Positions 29,500 through 38,109 of a stretch of DNA of 64,000 bases are shown here, one piece after another. The notes below the pieces were generated by a model. It was not told where the DNA came from. It saw only the letters and a program-made list of their open reading frames with translations, and did no database searches. Source of the stretch: JAFLCM01 sp046154665 (GTDB lineage: Bacteria; Planctomycetota; Phycisphaerae; Phycisphaerales; UBA1924); the NCBI GenBank assembly GCA_046154665.1, contig JBJXFG010000017.1:53644-117643 (forward strand), read 5' to 3'. Positions within the stretch are counted from its first letter, which is position 1. The number at the start of each line of letters is the position of its first letter. Made by a program: the position numbers and the translations under genes.

Positions 29500-31143
29500 A
29501 TGCCCACCGCCCACGCTCAACCGCGCCGCGCCAGCAACTCTTCCCCCCGCGGGAAGGCGTCGATCGCCATTGTCGGCGCGGGCCCCGGCGGCCTGAGTGC
29601 CGCGATGCTCCTCGCGGGCCGAGGCGTCGATGTCACCATTTACGAATCCCAGCCCGTCATCGGCGGCCGCACCAGCCGTATCTCTCTTTCGCATCACGGC
29701 GACGACTTCCACTTTGACCGCGGGCCGACGTTTTTCCTGATGCCCTATGTGCTCGAGGAGATCTTCTCCGCCGCGGGGAGACGGCTGACGGACGAGGTCG
29801 AACTGACGCGGCTTGACCCGATGTACCGGCTGCTGATCGGCCAGCCGGGAAGTAACCCGATCAAACTCGACTGCACGCAGGACATCCCCGAGATGGCCCG
29901 GCGTCTTTCGAAGCTCGATCCCGCCGACGGCCCCGCCTTCGAGCGCTTTATCGCTGACAACCGCACCAAGCTCCGTCTGATGGAGCCGATCCTGCGCTCG
30001 CCGATCCGCGGCGTGATGGACCTCATGAGCGCCGGCACGATGAAGTTCCTGCCGCACCTGCACCCGCTCACCAGCGTCCACGGCCTTTTGAGCAAGTACT
30101 TCAAGCACCCCGCGTCGCGCCTTGCGGTGAGCTTCCAGAGCAAGTACCTCGGCATGTCGCCCTACGAGTGCCCGAGCCTGTTCACGATCCTGCCGTTCAT
30201 CGAATACGAGTACGGCATCTGGCACCCCGCCGGGGGCTGCAACGCGATCATGCACGCCATGGCCCGCGTGGTGATGGATATGGGCGTGAAGATCGAGACT
30301 TCCGCGCCCGTCGAGAAGATCGAGTTCGAAGGTCGGCGCGCCCGCGGCGTGGTCATCAACGGCGAGCTCCGTCGGCACGATCACGTTGTGGTCAACGCCG
30401 ATGCCGCCTGGGCCCTCAAGAACCTCATCCCGGAATCGCTGCGCGGCACCGACACCGACGCCTCGATCGATGCGAAGCGCTATTCGTGCTCGACGTACAT
30501 GATGTACCTCGGTCTCGACGGCGAGGTCGATCTGCCGCACCACACCATCTACATCTCCGAGAAATACAAGGAAAACCTCGACAACATCTCGACCAACGGC
30601 CGGCTGAGCGAGGATCCCAGCGTCTACGTCTGCAACCCGTGCGTCACGGATCGGTCGCTGGCTCCGCGCAGCTCGTCGGCGTTGTACGTCCTCATGCCGA
30701 CGCCAAACACCCGCTGCGATATCGATTGGGACGGCGCTCAGGCGAAGCTTGAGCACGACACCATCACCCAGATGGAACGGCGTTTCGGCATCAAGGACGT
30801 GCGCCGCCGTACCCGCGTGAAGCAGGTTTTCTCGCCGCGTGATTGGCAGGGGTTGAACATCAACTTCGGGGCGACATTCAATCTCGCGCACAACCTCGGG
30901 CAGATGCTGCACAAGCGCCCGCCGCACCGCCTCACGACGGTTGACGGCGTGTGGCTCGTCGGCGGCGGGACGCACCCGGGCTCGGGCCTGCCCGTGATTT
31001 TCCTGTCATCTCAGATCACCGCGAGGCTGTTGTGCGAAGAGCTCGGACTGCCCGCCCCAGCGCCGGGCCGCAGGTTGGATGTCGATCAGGCCGCCGCTGT
31101 CGCGCGTGAACCCGCCGCGGTGGCGGGGGGAGTGCCGGCATGA
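29500..31143 (+). CDS. CrtI/CrtN-type carotenoid desaturase
   Basis: A 547-residue FAD-dependent desaturase. The N-terminal FAD motif IAIVGAGPGGLSAAMLLAGRG (in two parts) is followed by FDRGPTFFLMPYVLEE. The C-terminal block WLVGGGTHPGSGLPVIFLSS is typical of the CrtI/CrtN family. It probably introduces double bases of the polyene, paired with the second family member on the other strand. No squalene, phytoene or diapophytoene synthase is in the window. The ATG at 29500 is chosen; the frame is open to 29317, but that part is the divergent control region. The stop overlaps the SDR start (ATGA). Confidence 0.88.
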   Translation: MPTAHAQPRRASNSSPRGKASIAIVGAGPGGLSAAMLLAGRGVDVTIYESQPVIGGRTSRISLSHHGDDFHFDRGPTFFLMPYVLEEIFSAAGRRLTDEVELTRLDPMYRLLIGQPGSNPIKLDCTQDIPEMARRLSKLDPADGPAFERFIADNRTKLRLMEPILRSPIRGVMDLMSAGTMKFLPHLHPLTSVHGLLSKYFKHPASRLAVSFQSKYLGMSPYECPSLFTILPFIEYEYGIWHPAGGCNAIMHAMARVVMDMGVKIETSAPVEKIEFEGRRARGVVINGELRRHDHVVVNADAAWALKNLIPESLRGTDTDASIDAKRYSCSTYMMYLGLDGEVDLPHHTIYISEKYKENLDNISTNGRLSEDPSVYVCNPCVTDRSLAPRSSSALYVLMPTPNTRCDIDWDGAQAKLEHDTITQMERRFGIKDVRRRTRVKQVFSPRDWQGLNINFGATFNLAHNLGQMLHKRPPHRLTTVDGVWLVGGGTHPGSGLPVIFLSSQITARLLCEELGLPAPAPGRRLDVDQAAAVAREPAAVAGGVPA

Positions 31144-31886
31144 ACGACGTCGCGAATGGTGCAATGCTGGTCATCGGTGCCGGCGGTGGCGTCGGCGCGG
31201 CGCTGTGCCGCAGGCTCTCATCACGCGGCGTCCGGCTCGTCGTCACGGGGCGCGATGCTGTGAAGCTCTCCGCCCTTGCCCGCGAGATCGACGCCGTGGT
31301 GCTGCCCGGCGACGCGGCGGACCACGAGCATGTCGATGCCTGCGTGAAGGCCTGTGTTGAGCGTTTCGGTTCGCTGAGCGGTGCCGTGAACTGCGCCGGG
31401 TCGCTGCTTCTGAAGCCCGCGCATCTCACGTCACCCGCGGATTTCCAGTCCACCCTCACGGCGAACCTCGTCACCGCGTTCAACGTCGTCCGCGCCGCCG
31501 CACCCGCGATGTCGAGTGCGGGTGGTGGCGCGATCGTGCTGTGCTCTTCCGCGGTGGCGCGTCACGGGTTCGCCAACCACGAGGCCATCGCTGCCGCCAA
31601 GGCCGGTGTCATCGGACTGATGCTCTCCGCCGCCGCGACCTACGCGCCCAAGAACATCCGCATCAACTGTGTGGCCCCCGGCCTCACCCGCACCCCGCTC
31701 ACCGAGCGGCTCTTCGCCAATGAAGCTTCACTGAAGGCCTCGCAGGCCATGCACGCGCTTGGAAGAACGAGCGAACCCGACGATATCGCCGCGGCGATTG
31801 ACTTCCTGCTTAGCGATGCTGCCCGCAACATCACCGGGCAGGTGTTGAATGTTGACGCTGGATTGGGGACCATCAAGCCCCGATGA
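31140..31886 (+). CDS. SDR family protein lacking the catalytic tyrosine
   Basis: A 248-residue Rossmann-fold protein of the short-chain dehydrogenase family. Cofactor motif IGAGGGVGAAL, NCAGS at about 84-88 and the serine in VLCSSA (136-137) are present. In the YxxxK site Lys154 is kept but the tyrosine position (150) is isoleucine, in NHEAIAAAK. Classical oxidoreductase chemistry would be impaired, so it may bind a cofactor without standard catalysis or use another residue. It is translationally coupled to the desaturase before it and to the peroxiredoxin-like gene after it, which suggests a role in pigment or redox metabolism. Confidence 0.85.
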   Translation: MNDVANGAMLVIGAGGGVGAALCRRLSSRGVRLVVTGRDAVKLSALAREIDAVVLPGDAADHEHVDACVKACVERFGSLSGAVNCAGSLLLKPAHLTSPADFQSTLTANLVTAFNVVRAAAPAMSSAGGGAIVLCSSAVARHGFANHEAIAAAKAGVIGLMLSAAATYAPKNIRINCVAPGLTRTPLTERLFANEASLKASQAMHALGRTSEPDDIAAAIDFLLSDAARNITGQVLNVDAGLGTIKPR

Positions 31887-32419
31887 CGAACCCGGCCGAC
31901 CAACTCGAATCAGCCCTCGCCGCCGCCCGCACCAACGCCGAGAACGGCGCCAGCGTGCTCGAACTCTCGCGGAGCCGGCGCGTGCTGCTGGTATTCCTGC
32001 GTCACACCGGCTGCCCCTTCTGCCGCGAGGCGATGGCGGATGTCGAGAGGCGCCGTGGCGAAATCGAACGCACCGCCCGAGTCGTGTTCGTTCATCAGGC
32101 CCCCGAGGACGAGGCCAACGCCGCGTTCTTCGACGCCGCCGGCGTCGGCGATGTCCCGCGCGTCAGCGACCCCGAGCGCCGGCTGTACCGCGCGCTCGAC
32201 CTGCAGCGCGGCAGCCTTTGGGCCGTCTTCGGCCCGTACATCTGGTTCCGCTGCATCCAGGCCATGCTGACCGGACGAAAGATCGGACGCATGATCGGCG
32301 ACGTGTTCCAGATGCCCGGCGTGTTCCTGATCGAGAATGGCCGCGTCGTCGGCCAGTATCGCCACAAATCCCAAGCCGATCGCCCCGACTATGTCGCGGT
32401 GGCGTGCGCCGTGCGATAA
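31883..32419 (+). CDS. peroxiredoxin-like (AhpC/TSA_2 type) thioredoxin-fold protein
   Basis: A 178-residue thioredoxin-fold protein with the redox motif HTGCPFCREAM at about 41-51. A CxxC occupies the place of the peroxidatic cysteine, and a C-terminal beta segment PGVFLIENGRVVGQYRHKS follows. The family includes peroxiredoxin-like reductases of uncertain substrate. The start overlaps the SDR stop (ATGA), so it is made together with the desaturase and SDR, consistent with a defence against photo-oxidation. Confidence 0.8.
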   Translation: MTNPADQLESALAAARTNAENGASVLELSRSRRVLLVFLRHTGCPFCREAMADVERRRGEIERTARVVFVHQAPEDEANAAFFDAAGVGDVPRVSDPERRLYRALDLQRGSLWAVFGPYIWFRCIQAMLTGRKIGRMIGDVFQMPGVFLIENGRVVGQYRHKSQADRPDYVAVACAVR

Positions 32420-32458
32420 GACCACTTCACGCAGCAAAGCAAGAGCAGGAGACCCGAG

Positions 32459-33271
32459 ATGATCCAGTCCTCACGAGTGTGGAGTGCGTTGGCGGCGGGG
32501 GCGAGCATGGCCATGGGCCTCGGAGGGTGCTCCGAACCCGGCAAGTCGGAGCGCGCCGCCGCCGCGCCCGCCGAATCTCCCACCGCGTCGGCCCCTGCGC
32601 CCGCGAGCAGCACGGGGGCAACTGCCGTCGTTCCCCCGCCGGCTGAGCCCGCCCGTTCCGCCGTTGAGCGCACCAAGAACGGCTTCCGCTGGGGCACCGC
32701 CAAGATCAATACGCCGCTGCCCGAGGGCTACCCCGATCCGACCGCGCCCGGCGACATCGAGATCAAGAGCTACCCCTTGGTTCGCCGCGCCGAAGTCACC
32801 GGGAAGGCAGGCGTGAACTCTGGCATGGACGGCGCATTCTGGCCGCTGTTCCGGCACATCCAACGGCGCGATATCGAGATGACCTCGCCCGTCGAGATGG
32901 ACTACAAGGGCCTCACCAGCGACGCCTCGGGCCAGCCCGACGAATGGACCATGTCGTTCCTCTACCGCACACCCGAGCTCGGCCCGCTCGGCGAAGACAC
33001 TTCTTCAAAGCGACACACCGTCCGAATCAATGACCTCGAACCGATGACCGTCGCGTCGATCGGATTCCAGGGCCCGTACCGTGTTGAGGTCGTCAAGATG
33101 AACCTCGCCAAGCTCGAAGCGTGGCTCGCCGCCCAGCCGCAGTGGGAGCGCGACGGCGAACCCCGAGCCCTCTTCTACAACGGCCCCGAGCAGTGGGAAA
33201 GCCGCAAGTGGGGCGAGGTTCAGGTGCCGGTGAAGCGAGTGACTCCACCGAGCGACGAACCGACGCCCTGA
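32459..33271 (+). CDS. SOUL haem-binding domain lipoprotein
   Basis: A 270-residue lipoprotein. The signal peptide ends in a lipobox-like GLGGC (Cys24), followed by a long Ala-Pro-Ser linker (to about 75). The SOUL domain follows: IEIKSYPLVRRAEV, then FWPLFRHIQRRDIEMTSPVE in parts, then YRVEVVKMNLAKLEAWL. SOUL proteins bind tetrapyrroles. Placement next to two photolyases and a carotenoid cluster suits a light or porphyrin stress role, which is inference. The ATG at 32459 is preceded by GCAGGAG. Confidence 0.85.
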   Translation: MIQSSRVWSALAAGASMAMGLGGCSEPGKSERAAAAPAESPTASAPAPASSTGATAVVPPPAEPARSAVERTKNGFRWGTAKINTPLPEGYPDPTAPGDIEIKSYPLVRRAEVTGKAGVNSGMDGAFWPLFRHIQRRDIEMTSPVEMDYKGLTSDASGQPDEWTMSFLYRTPELGPLGEDTSSKRHTVRINDLEPMTVASIGFQGPYRVEVVKMNLAKLEAWLAAQPQWERDGEPRALFYNGPEQWESRKWGEVQVPVKRVTPPSDEPTP

Positions 33272-33292
33272 ACCGCCACAAAGGAATCCGCC

Positions 33293-34843
33293 ATCGCGTC
33301 GCTGCTGCTCATCCTGGGCGACCAGTTGTCTGAGGCTCTGCCCGCCGTGGGTGCGATCGCGCGAGGCAAAGACATGGTGCTGATGGCCGAGGTCAAGGGT
33401 GAGTCCACGCATGTGCAGAGCCACAAGCAGCGCACAGTCTTGTTTCTTAGTGCGATGCGTCACTTTGCAAAGGCACTCGAGGAAGCAGGCCACAAGGTCC
33501 GGTACGTCACGCTCGACGACCCCGCGAACTCCCACGGCATCGTGAGCGAGCTCGACCGCGCCGCCGCGGCCGTGCGGCCAAGCCGTGTCGTTCTCACCCG
33601 ACCCGGTGAACACCGGCTCCGAATCGGCATCGAAAACTGGGCCAAGAAGTCCGGTATTCCGCTGGAGATGCGCGAAGATGCGACCTTCTTCACCACCCGC
33701 GATCAGTTTCGAGATTGGGCGGAGGGGCGCAAAGCTCTCACGATGGAGTTCTTCTACCGCGAGCAGCGGAAGCGCTTGGGCGTGTTAATGGAAGTCGATG
33801 GCACGCCCGTGGGCGGTGCGTGGAACTTCGACGCCGACAACCGCCTGTCCTTCAAACGCGACCCGCTGCTGCCCCAGCCGCGCCGCTTCGTGCCCGATGA
33901 GATCACTGGTGAAGTGATCGCAGCGGTCGAGCGCGAGATGCCGAATCTTCCGGGAAGAATCGATCGTTTCGACTGGCCGGTGACGGCGTCTGAAGCGAAC
34001 GCCGCATGGCAGGACTTTCTCCGCGCCCGTCTCCGCGACTTTGGCCCTTATGAAGACGCCATGTGGACAGGCCAGCCCTGGGTGTACCACGCCCAGATGT
34101 CGCCCGCGATGAACCTCAAGCTGATCGATCCGCGCGGCATGCTGAAGGATGTGCTCGCCGCCGGGGTGGCGGGCAGAGGGCAGACAACGGGCAAAGTCCC
34201 GCTGCAATCCGTCGAGGGCTTCGTCCGCCAGATCATCGGCTGGCGTGAGTTCATCCGCGGCGTCTACGAGCTCGAAGGCCCCGAGTACGAAGCCCGCAAC
34301 ACCCTCAACCACACCGGCGACCTGCCCGAGTTCTACTGGACCGGCGAAACCGACATGAACTGCATGCGACAGTGCATCGGCCAGGTCCTCGATCACGGCT
34401 ACGGCCACCACATCCAGCGCCTGATGGTCACGGGCAACTTCGCGCTCGTTGCCGGCGTGCATCCGAAGAAGGTCAGCAACTGGTACCTCGGCATGTACGT
34501 GGACGGCGTGGACTGGGTCACGCTGCCCAACACGCTGGGCATGAGTCAGCACGCCGACGGCGGCGTGGTGGGCACGAAGCCCTACGCCGCCAGCGCCAAC
34601 TACATCGGCAAGATGTCCAACTATTGCAAGGGTTGCCGCTATGACCCCAAGCAGCGCACCGGCGAGAACGCCTGCCCCTTCAACACCCTCTACTGGGACT
34701 TCATGATCCGGCACAAGCAGCGATTCTCGAAGAACCAGCGCATGAGCATGATGGTCAAGAACGTCGACCGCATGTCGAAGCCCGAGATCATCCAGATCAC
34801 CCGCGACGGCCAGTGCCTCAAGCAGAAGTTCGGTGTTGAGTAG
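33293..34843 (+). CDS. FeS-BCP type cryptochrome/photolyase (PhrB-like)
   Basis: A 516-residue flavoprotein of the iron-sulphur bacterial cryptochrome/photolyase family, which repairs (6-4) photoproducts in characterised members. The N-terminus reads SLLLILGDQLSEAL, the family entry. The cluster cysteines are in MNCMRQC, NYCKGC and ACPFNTLYW. The FAD region with GHHIQRLMVTGNFALVAG is intact. In frame, no ATG, GTG or TTG exists between the SOUL stop and a TTG inside the conserved GDQL motif (33326). The ATC at 33293, seven bases after AAAGGA, is the best start. Translational coupling to the SOUL gene 21 bases upstream may help. Confidence 0.88.
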   Translation: MASLLLILGDQLSEALPAVGAIARGKDMVLMAEVKGESTHVQSHKQRTVLFLSAMRHFAKALEEAGHKVRYVTLDDPANSHGIVSELDRAAAAVRPSRVVLTRPGEHRLRIGIENWAKKSGIPLEMREDATFFTTRDQFRDWAEGRKALTMEFFYREQRKRLGVLMEVDGTPVGGAWNFDADNRLSFKRDPLLPQPRRFVPDEITGEVIAAVEREMPNLPGRIDRFDWPVTASEANAAWQDFLRARLRDFGPYEDAMWTGQPWVYHAQMSPAMNLKLIDPRGMLKDVLAAGVAGRGQTTGKVPLQSVEGFVRQIIGWREFIRGVYELEGPEYEARNTLNHTGDLPEFYWTGETDMNCMRQCIGQVLDHGYGHHIQRLMVTGNFALVAGVHPKKVSNWYLGMYVDGVDWVTLPNTLGMSQHADGGVVGTKPYAASANYIGKMSNYCKGCRYDPKQRTGENACPFNTLYWDFMIRHKQRFSKNQRMSMMVKNVDRMSKPEIIQITRDGQCLKQKFGVE

Positions 34844-34871
34844 TCCGCTTCTCTCCCTCTCTCCCGCACTC

Positions 34872-34948
34872 TGCGTTTCTCCGCGAACTCCGCGATCTCC
34901 GCGCTCAAGTTCTTCTCCCCTCCGCGAACTCCGCGTCTCCGCGGAAAA
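34872..34948. repeat. CTCCGCG decamer repeat, two direct copies
   Basis: Two direct blocks of CTCCGCGAACTCCGCG-type units separated by about 15 bases fill the gap between the photolyase genes. Confidence 0.6.
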
Positions 34949-34963
34949 CCTCTTCTTCGAACC

Positions 34964-36379
34964 ATGAACATCGTCTGGCTCCACCGTGACCTCCGCCTCG
35001 CCGACAACCCGGCCCTCTTCCACGCCGCGAAGCCTGGCAAGGGCGTCGTCGCCGTGTTCCAGGCCTGCCCGGAAGAGTGGGCGGCCCACGATGATGCCCC
35101 GGTCAAGATCGACTTCTGGCTCCGCAACCTCGCCGAGCTCTCCAAGACCCTCGCGGCGAAGAACATCGCTCTGCGCTTCCGCATCGTGAAGCGCAAGGAC
35201 ATCGCCAAAGACCTCGTCGCCGTGGCGAAGGAACTCGGCGCAAGCGAAGTCCACTACAACATCGAGTACGAGATCAACGAAGCAGGCCGCAACGCCGAGG
35301 CCGCGGCGGCCCTCGAGAAAGCCGGCATCAAAGTCATCGCCCACCACGCCCAGAGCACCGTCCCGCCCGACGACATCCGCACCGGCGAAGGCCGCTTCTA
35401 CACCGTCTATTCCCCGTTCAAACGCACCTGCTACAAGCTCTTCGAAGAGCGCCGCCTCGCGCTCACGCCTGACCCGCGGAAGCAGCCCGAGATGATCGGC
35501 ACGCCCGACCCCATCCCCGCGGTCATCAACGGCTTCGAGTCTCCCGTCGGGGCCGAGCACTGGCCCGCCGGCGAAGCGTGGGCCCAGCGCCGCCTCGGCC
35601 AGTTCGTCGAGTGCCGCCTGACGAAGTACAAGGCCGACCGCGACACCCCGAGCATCGACGCAACCAGCATGCTCTCCCCGCACCTCGCCGCTGGCGTGAT
35701 CTCGCCGCGGCAGTGCATCCTGCCCGCGCTGGAAGCCAACAAGGGCAAGTACGACGTCGGCAATGAAGGGGTGGCCCACTGGATCAGCGAGGTCGTGTGG
35801 CGCGACTTCTACCGGCATGTGCTGGTGGGCTTCCCGCGCGTCTGCATGGGCCGAGCGTTCAAGCCCGCCACCGAGCGCATCGTGTGGAACGACGACGAGG
35901 CGGCGTTCGACGCGTGGCGCGAGGGCCGCACCGGGGTACCCATCGTCGACGCCGCCATGCGGCAGCTCAAGGGCCTGGGCTGGATGCACAACCGGCTCCG
36001 CATGGTCACAGCCATGTACCTCACCAAGGATCTGTTCCTCGATTGGCGCCGCGGCGAACGCCACTTCATGCGGCATCTCATCGACGGCGACCTCGCCAGC
36101 AACAACGGCGGCTGGCAATGGTCCGCTTCAACAGGCACCGACGCCGCCCCGTACTTCCGCATCTTCAACCCCTACAGCCAGAGCGAAAAGTGCGACCCTG
36201 AGGGTGTGTTCATTCGGCAATGGGTGCCCGAACTCGCAGGCCTCGACGCGAAGGACATCCACGACCCATCGGCGATCCCGGCGTTGCTGCGAGGGAAGCT
36301 CGACTACCCCAGCAAGCCCATCGCGGACCATGCCAAGGCGCGCGAGCGAGTGATGAAGGCCTTTCAGGGGATTGCGTGA
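34964..36379 (+). CDS. phrB: class I CPD deoxyribodipyrimidine photolyase
   Basis: A 471-residue light-driven DNA repair enzyme that splits cyclobutane pyrimidine dimers using FADH. The N-terminal antenna domain starts VWLHRDLRLADNPALFHAA. The C-terminal catalytic domain shows GRTGVPIVDAAMRQLKGLGW, then HNRLRMVTAMYLTKDL and NNGGWQWSASTGTDAAPYFR, the FAD and DNA-binding signature of the class. Length is standard. It lies 120 bases after the FeS-BCP gene, separated by a repeat, and is probably part of the same light-stress group. Confidence 0.95.
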   Translation: MNIVWLHRDLRLADNPALFHAAKPGKGVVAVFQACPEEWAAHDDAPVKIDFWLRNLAELSKTLAAKNIALRFRIVKRKDIAKDLVAVAKELGASEVHYNIEYEINEAGRNAEAAAALEKAGIKVIAHHAQSTVPPDDIRTGEGRFYTVYSPFKRTCYKLFEERRLALTPDPRKQPEMIGTPDPIPAVINGFESPVGAEHWPAGEAWAQRRLGQFVECRLTKYKADRDTPSIDATSMLSPHLAAGVISPRQCILPALEANKGKYDVGNEGVAHWISEVVWRDFYRHVLVGFPRVCMGRAFKPATERIVWNDDEAAFDAWREGRTGVPIVDAAMRQLKGLGWMHNRLRMVTAMYLTKDLFLDWRRGERHFMRHLIDGDLASNNGGWQWSASTGTDAAPYFRIFNPYSQSEKCDPEGVFIRQWVPELAGLDAKDIHDPSAIPALLRGKLDYPSKPIADHAKARERVMKAFQGIA

Positions 36380-36398
36380 GCGGGATGATTCATCCGAA

Positions 36399-36492
36399 CC
36401 CCGAGCGCAAGCTCGGGGCCACCATCTAAACGCGCTCGACGCACTTCACGCCAAGCGTCTTCTTGGCGTGGCCCTGAGCTCGCGCTCAGGGC
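36399..36492. repeat. three consecutive hairpins between convergent genes
   Basis: CCCCGAGC-GCAA-GCTCGGGG at 36399-36418 has a GNRA-type tetraloop. CACGCCAAG/CTTGGCGTG spans 36447-36470, and GCCCTGAGC/GCTCAGGGC spans 36471-36492. No T-run follows. They may act as a bidirectional terminator or are relics of dispersed palindromic repeats. Confidence 0.55.
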
Positions 36493-36519
36493 TCGGACAC
36501 ACCAAGCGTCGCGAACCGA

Positions 36520-37074
36520 TCACTGCTCAACGCGCATCATCGAGATCTTCTCGCTCTTCGCCGCGCTGTTCTCTTCGCCTTCGAGGAACGCCTCGAGCTT
36601 TGTCACACGCCCCTCGGCGCTGCGCACGTAACGGATCTTCCGTGGGTAGTCATGGTCGGGCTTGTGGAACGTTGCCGTCTTGACGCCGTTCTCGTTCGAT
36701 GAAAACTCGAGCGGGAACACCGTCGGCGGATGCCGCCCGCCCGGCGCGACCAATAGCACAACTTTCCCGTCCCTTCCCGTCATGATCCGTGAATGCTCGA
36801 AGAACACGCATCGCCCGCCCACCACCATCTTGGCCGAGCCAGCCATCATGCCACCCTCGTCGGTGGTCCACAGTTCTTCCCACGTCCCACCGTCGTGCGC
36901 GCCCTTCCAATGGCCACCGATGAACGCGACCGAAGCGAGCGGCGAGGGCGCCGCGGCCTCATGCGCCGCGGACTTCGCACCACCACGATCGGGCGACGCA
37001 CAGCCGCCCAGCATCACGCCCGAAATCACGAACGAAACAGCCGCCGCCAACGCCGCCGCGTATGCAATCCTCAT
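36520..37074 (-). CDS. DUF6265 domain lipoprotein
   Basis: A 184-residue lipoprotein with a signal peptide ending MLGGC (Cys25). It has a small beta-rich domain of the DUF6265 type, recognised by FIGGHWKG, then TWEELWTTDEGGMMAGSAKM and ATFHKPDHDYPRKIRY. Its function is unknown; the fold resembles small ligand-binding beta-barrels. The ATG at 37074 begins the signal peptide. It is convergent with phrB and separated from it by hairpins. Confidence 0.8.
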   Translation of the reverse strand: MRIAYAAALAAAVSFVISGVMLGGCASPDRGGAKSAAHEAAAPSPLASVAFIGGHWKGAHDGGTWEELWTTDEGGMMAGSAKMVVGGRCVFFEHSRIMTGRDGKVVLLVAPGGRHPPTVFPLEFSSNENGVKTATFHKPDHDYPRKIRYVRSAEGRVTKLEAFLEGEENSAAKSEKISMMRVEQ

Positions 37075-37239
37075 CGCAACCTCCCATCGATCCGCCATGC
37101 GTCCACCGACCCCACGTCGGCGGCTCAAGACGCCATGCACGCGTTCGTCGCCTGAAACGCTTCGCAGTTCCCATCTTTTCTGCTGCAGAGATTCCGCGAA
37201 CAGCGCGACTCGCGTTCAAGACCCGAGACCCAAGACGGA

Positions 37240-37989
37240 TTACGCCCCCAACCGCGTCAACTCCTCTTCCGACGCGTCGAGCGTGGTGTACACCTTCTGC
37301 ACGTCGTCCTGGTCTTCGAGTGCATCGATCATCTTCAGCAGCTTCACGAGGTTGTCGCCCCCGACGGTTGTCAGGTTCGTCGGCAGCATCGCAAGTTCGG
37401 CGCTCTGAAGCTTCAACCCCGCCTTCGCGAGCCCCGCCTTGACCTGGATGAACGCCGTGGGAACGCATGTCACCGTCCAAACGCCGTCGCCCAATGAGAC
37501 GTCCTCCGCGCCGGCGTCGATGGCGACTTCCATCAGGCGATCCTCGCTCGCGGCGTCTTCCTCGAGCGTGAACAGCCCCTTGTGCTCGAACATGTACGCC
37601 ACGCTCCCGGTGGCCCCGAGATTCCCGCCGTATTTGGTGAGGATCAGCCGCATCTCGGCGGCGAGGCGTGTGCGGTTGTCGGTGAGGGTGTCGCACAGGA
37701 TCGCTACGCCACCGGGGCCGTAGCCCTCGTAGCGCAGCGCCTCATACTCGGCTGCGCCGAGTTCGCCGGCACCCTTCTTGGCGGCCCGCTCGATGGTCTC
37801 GCGCGGCATGTTCTCATACCGCGCCTCCTCGATCGCGTACTGCAGGGCGAGGTTCGTTGAAGGGTCGCTCCCACCCTGCCGTGCCGCCACCATGATGGCG
37901 CGGGCGCACTTGGTCCACGCCTTCCCGCGCTTGGCGTCGGTCTTGGCCTTCTTGCGCTTGATGTTGGCCCAGTGACTGTGGCGTGCCAT
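37240..37989 (-). CDS. YebC/PmpR family protein
   Basis: A 249-residue cytoplasmic protein of the YebC/TACO1 family. It begins MARHSHWANIKRKKAKTDAKRGK (in parts), has the DPSTNLALQYAIEEARYENMP block and the conserved GYGPGGVAILCDTLTDNR (about 90-107). Members act in translation of proline-rich stretches or as regulators. Several proline-rich proteins occur in this window, including the TonB-like one. It diverges from the MATE gene. Normal length. Confidence 0.92.
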   Translation of the reverse strand: MARHSHWANIKRKKAKTDAKRGKAWTKCARAIMVAARQGGSDPSTNLALQYAIEEARYENMPRETIERAAKKGAGELGAAEYEALRYEGYGPGGVAILCDTLTDNRTRLAAEMRLILTKYGGNLGATGSVAYMFEHKGLFTLEEDAASEDRLMEVAIDAGAEDVSLGDGVWTVTCVPTAFIQVKAGLAKAGLKLQSAELAMLPTNLTTVGGDNLVKLLKMIDALEDQDDVQKVYTTLDASEEELTRLGA

Positions 37990-38109
37990 GGAGTGGTGAG
38001 CGAGTGGCGAGGTGGCGAGTGGTGAAGTGGAAGAGGCCGCACCCCAGTTTAGACCTCACGAGTTGCGCGTTCCCCCCATCCCTACACTCGCCGCCCCTCG
38101 TTCACCCAA

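Noticed and set aside
34872..34948. CRISPR-like array
   Set aside because: Repeats are short, adjacent and lack unique spacers of even size; no cas gene is present.
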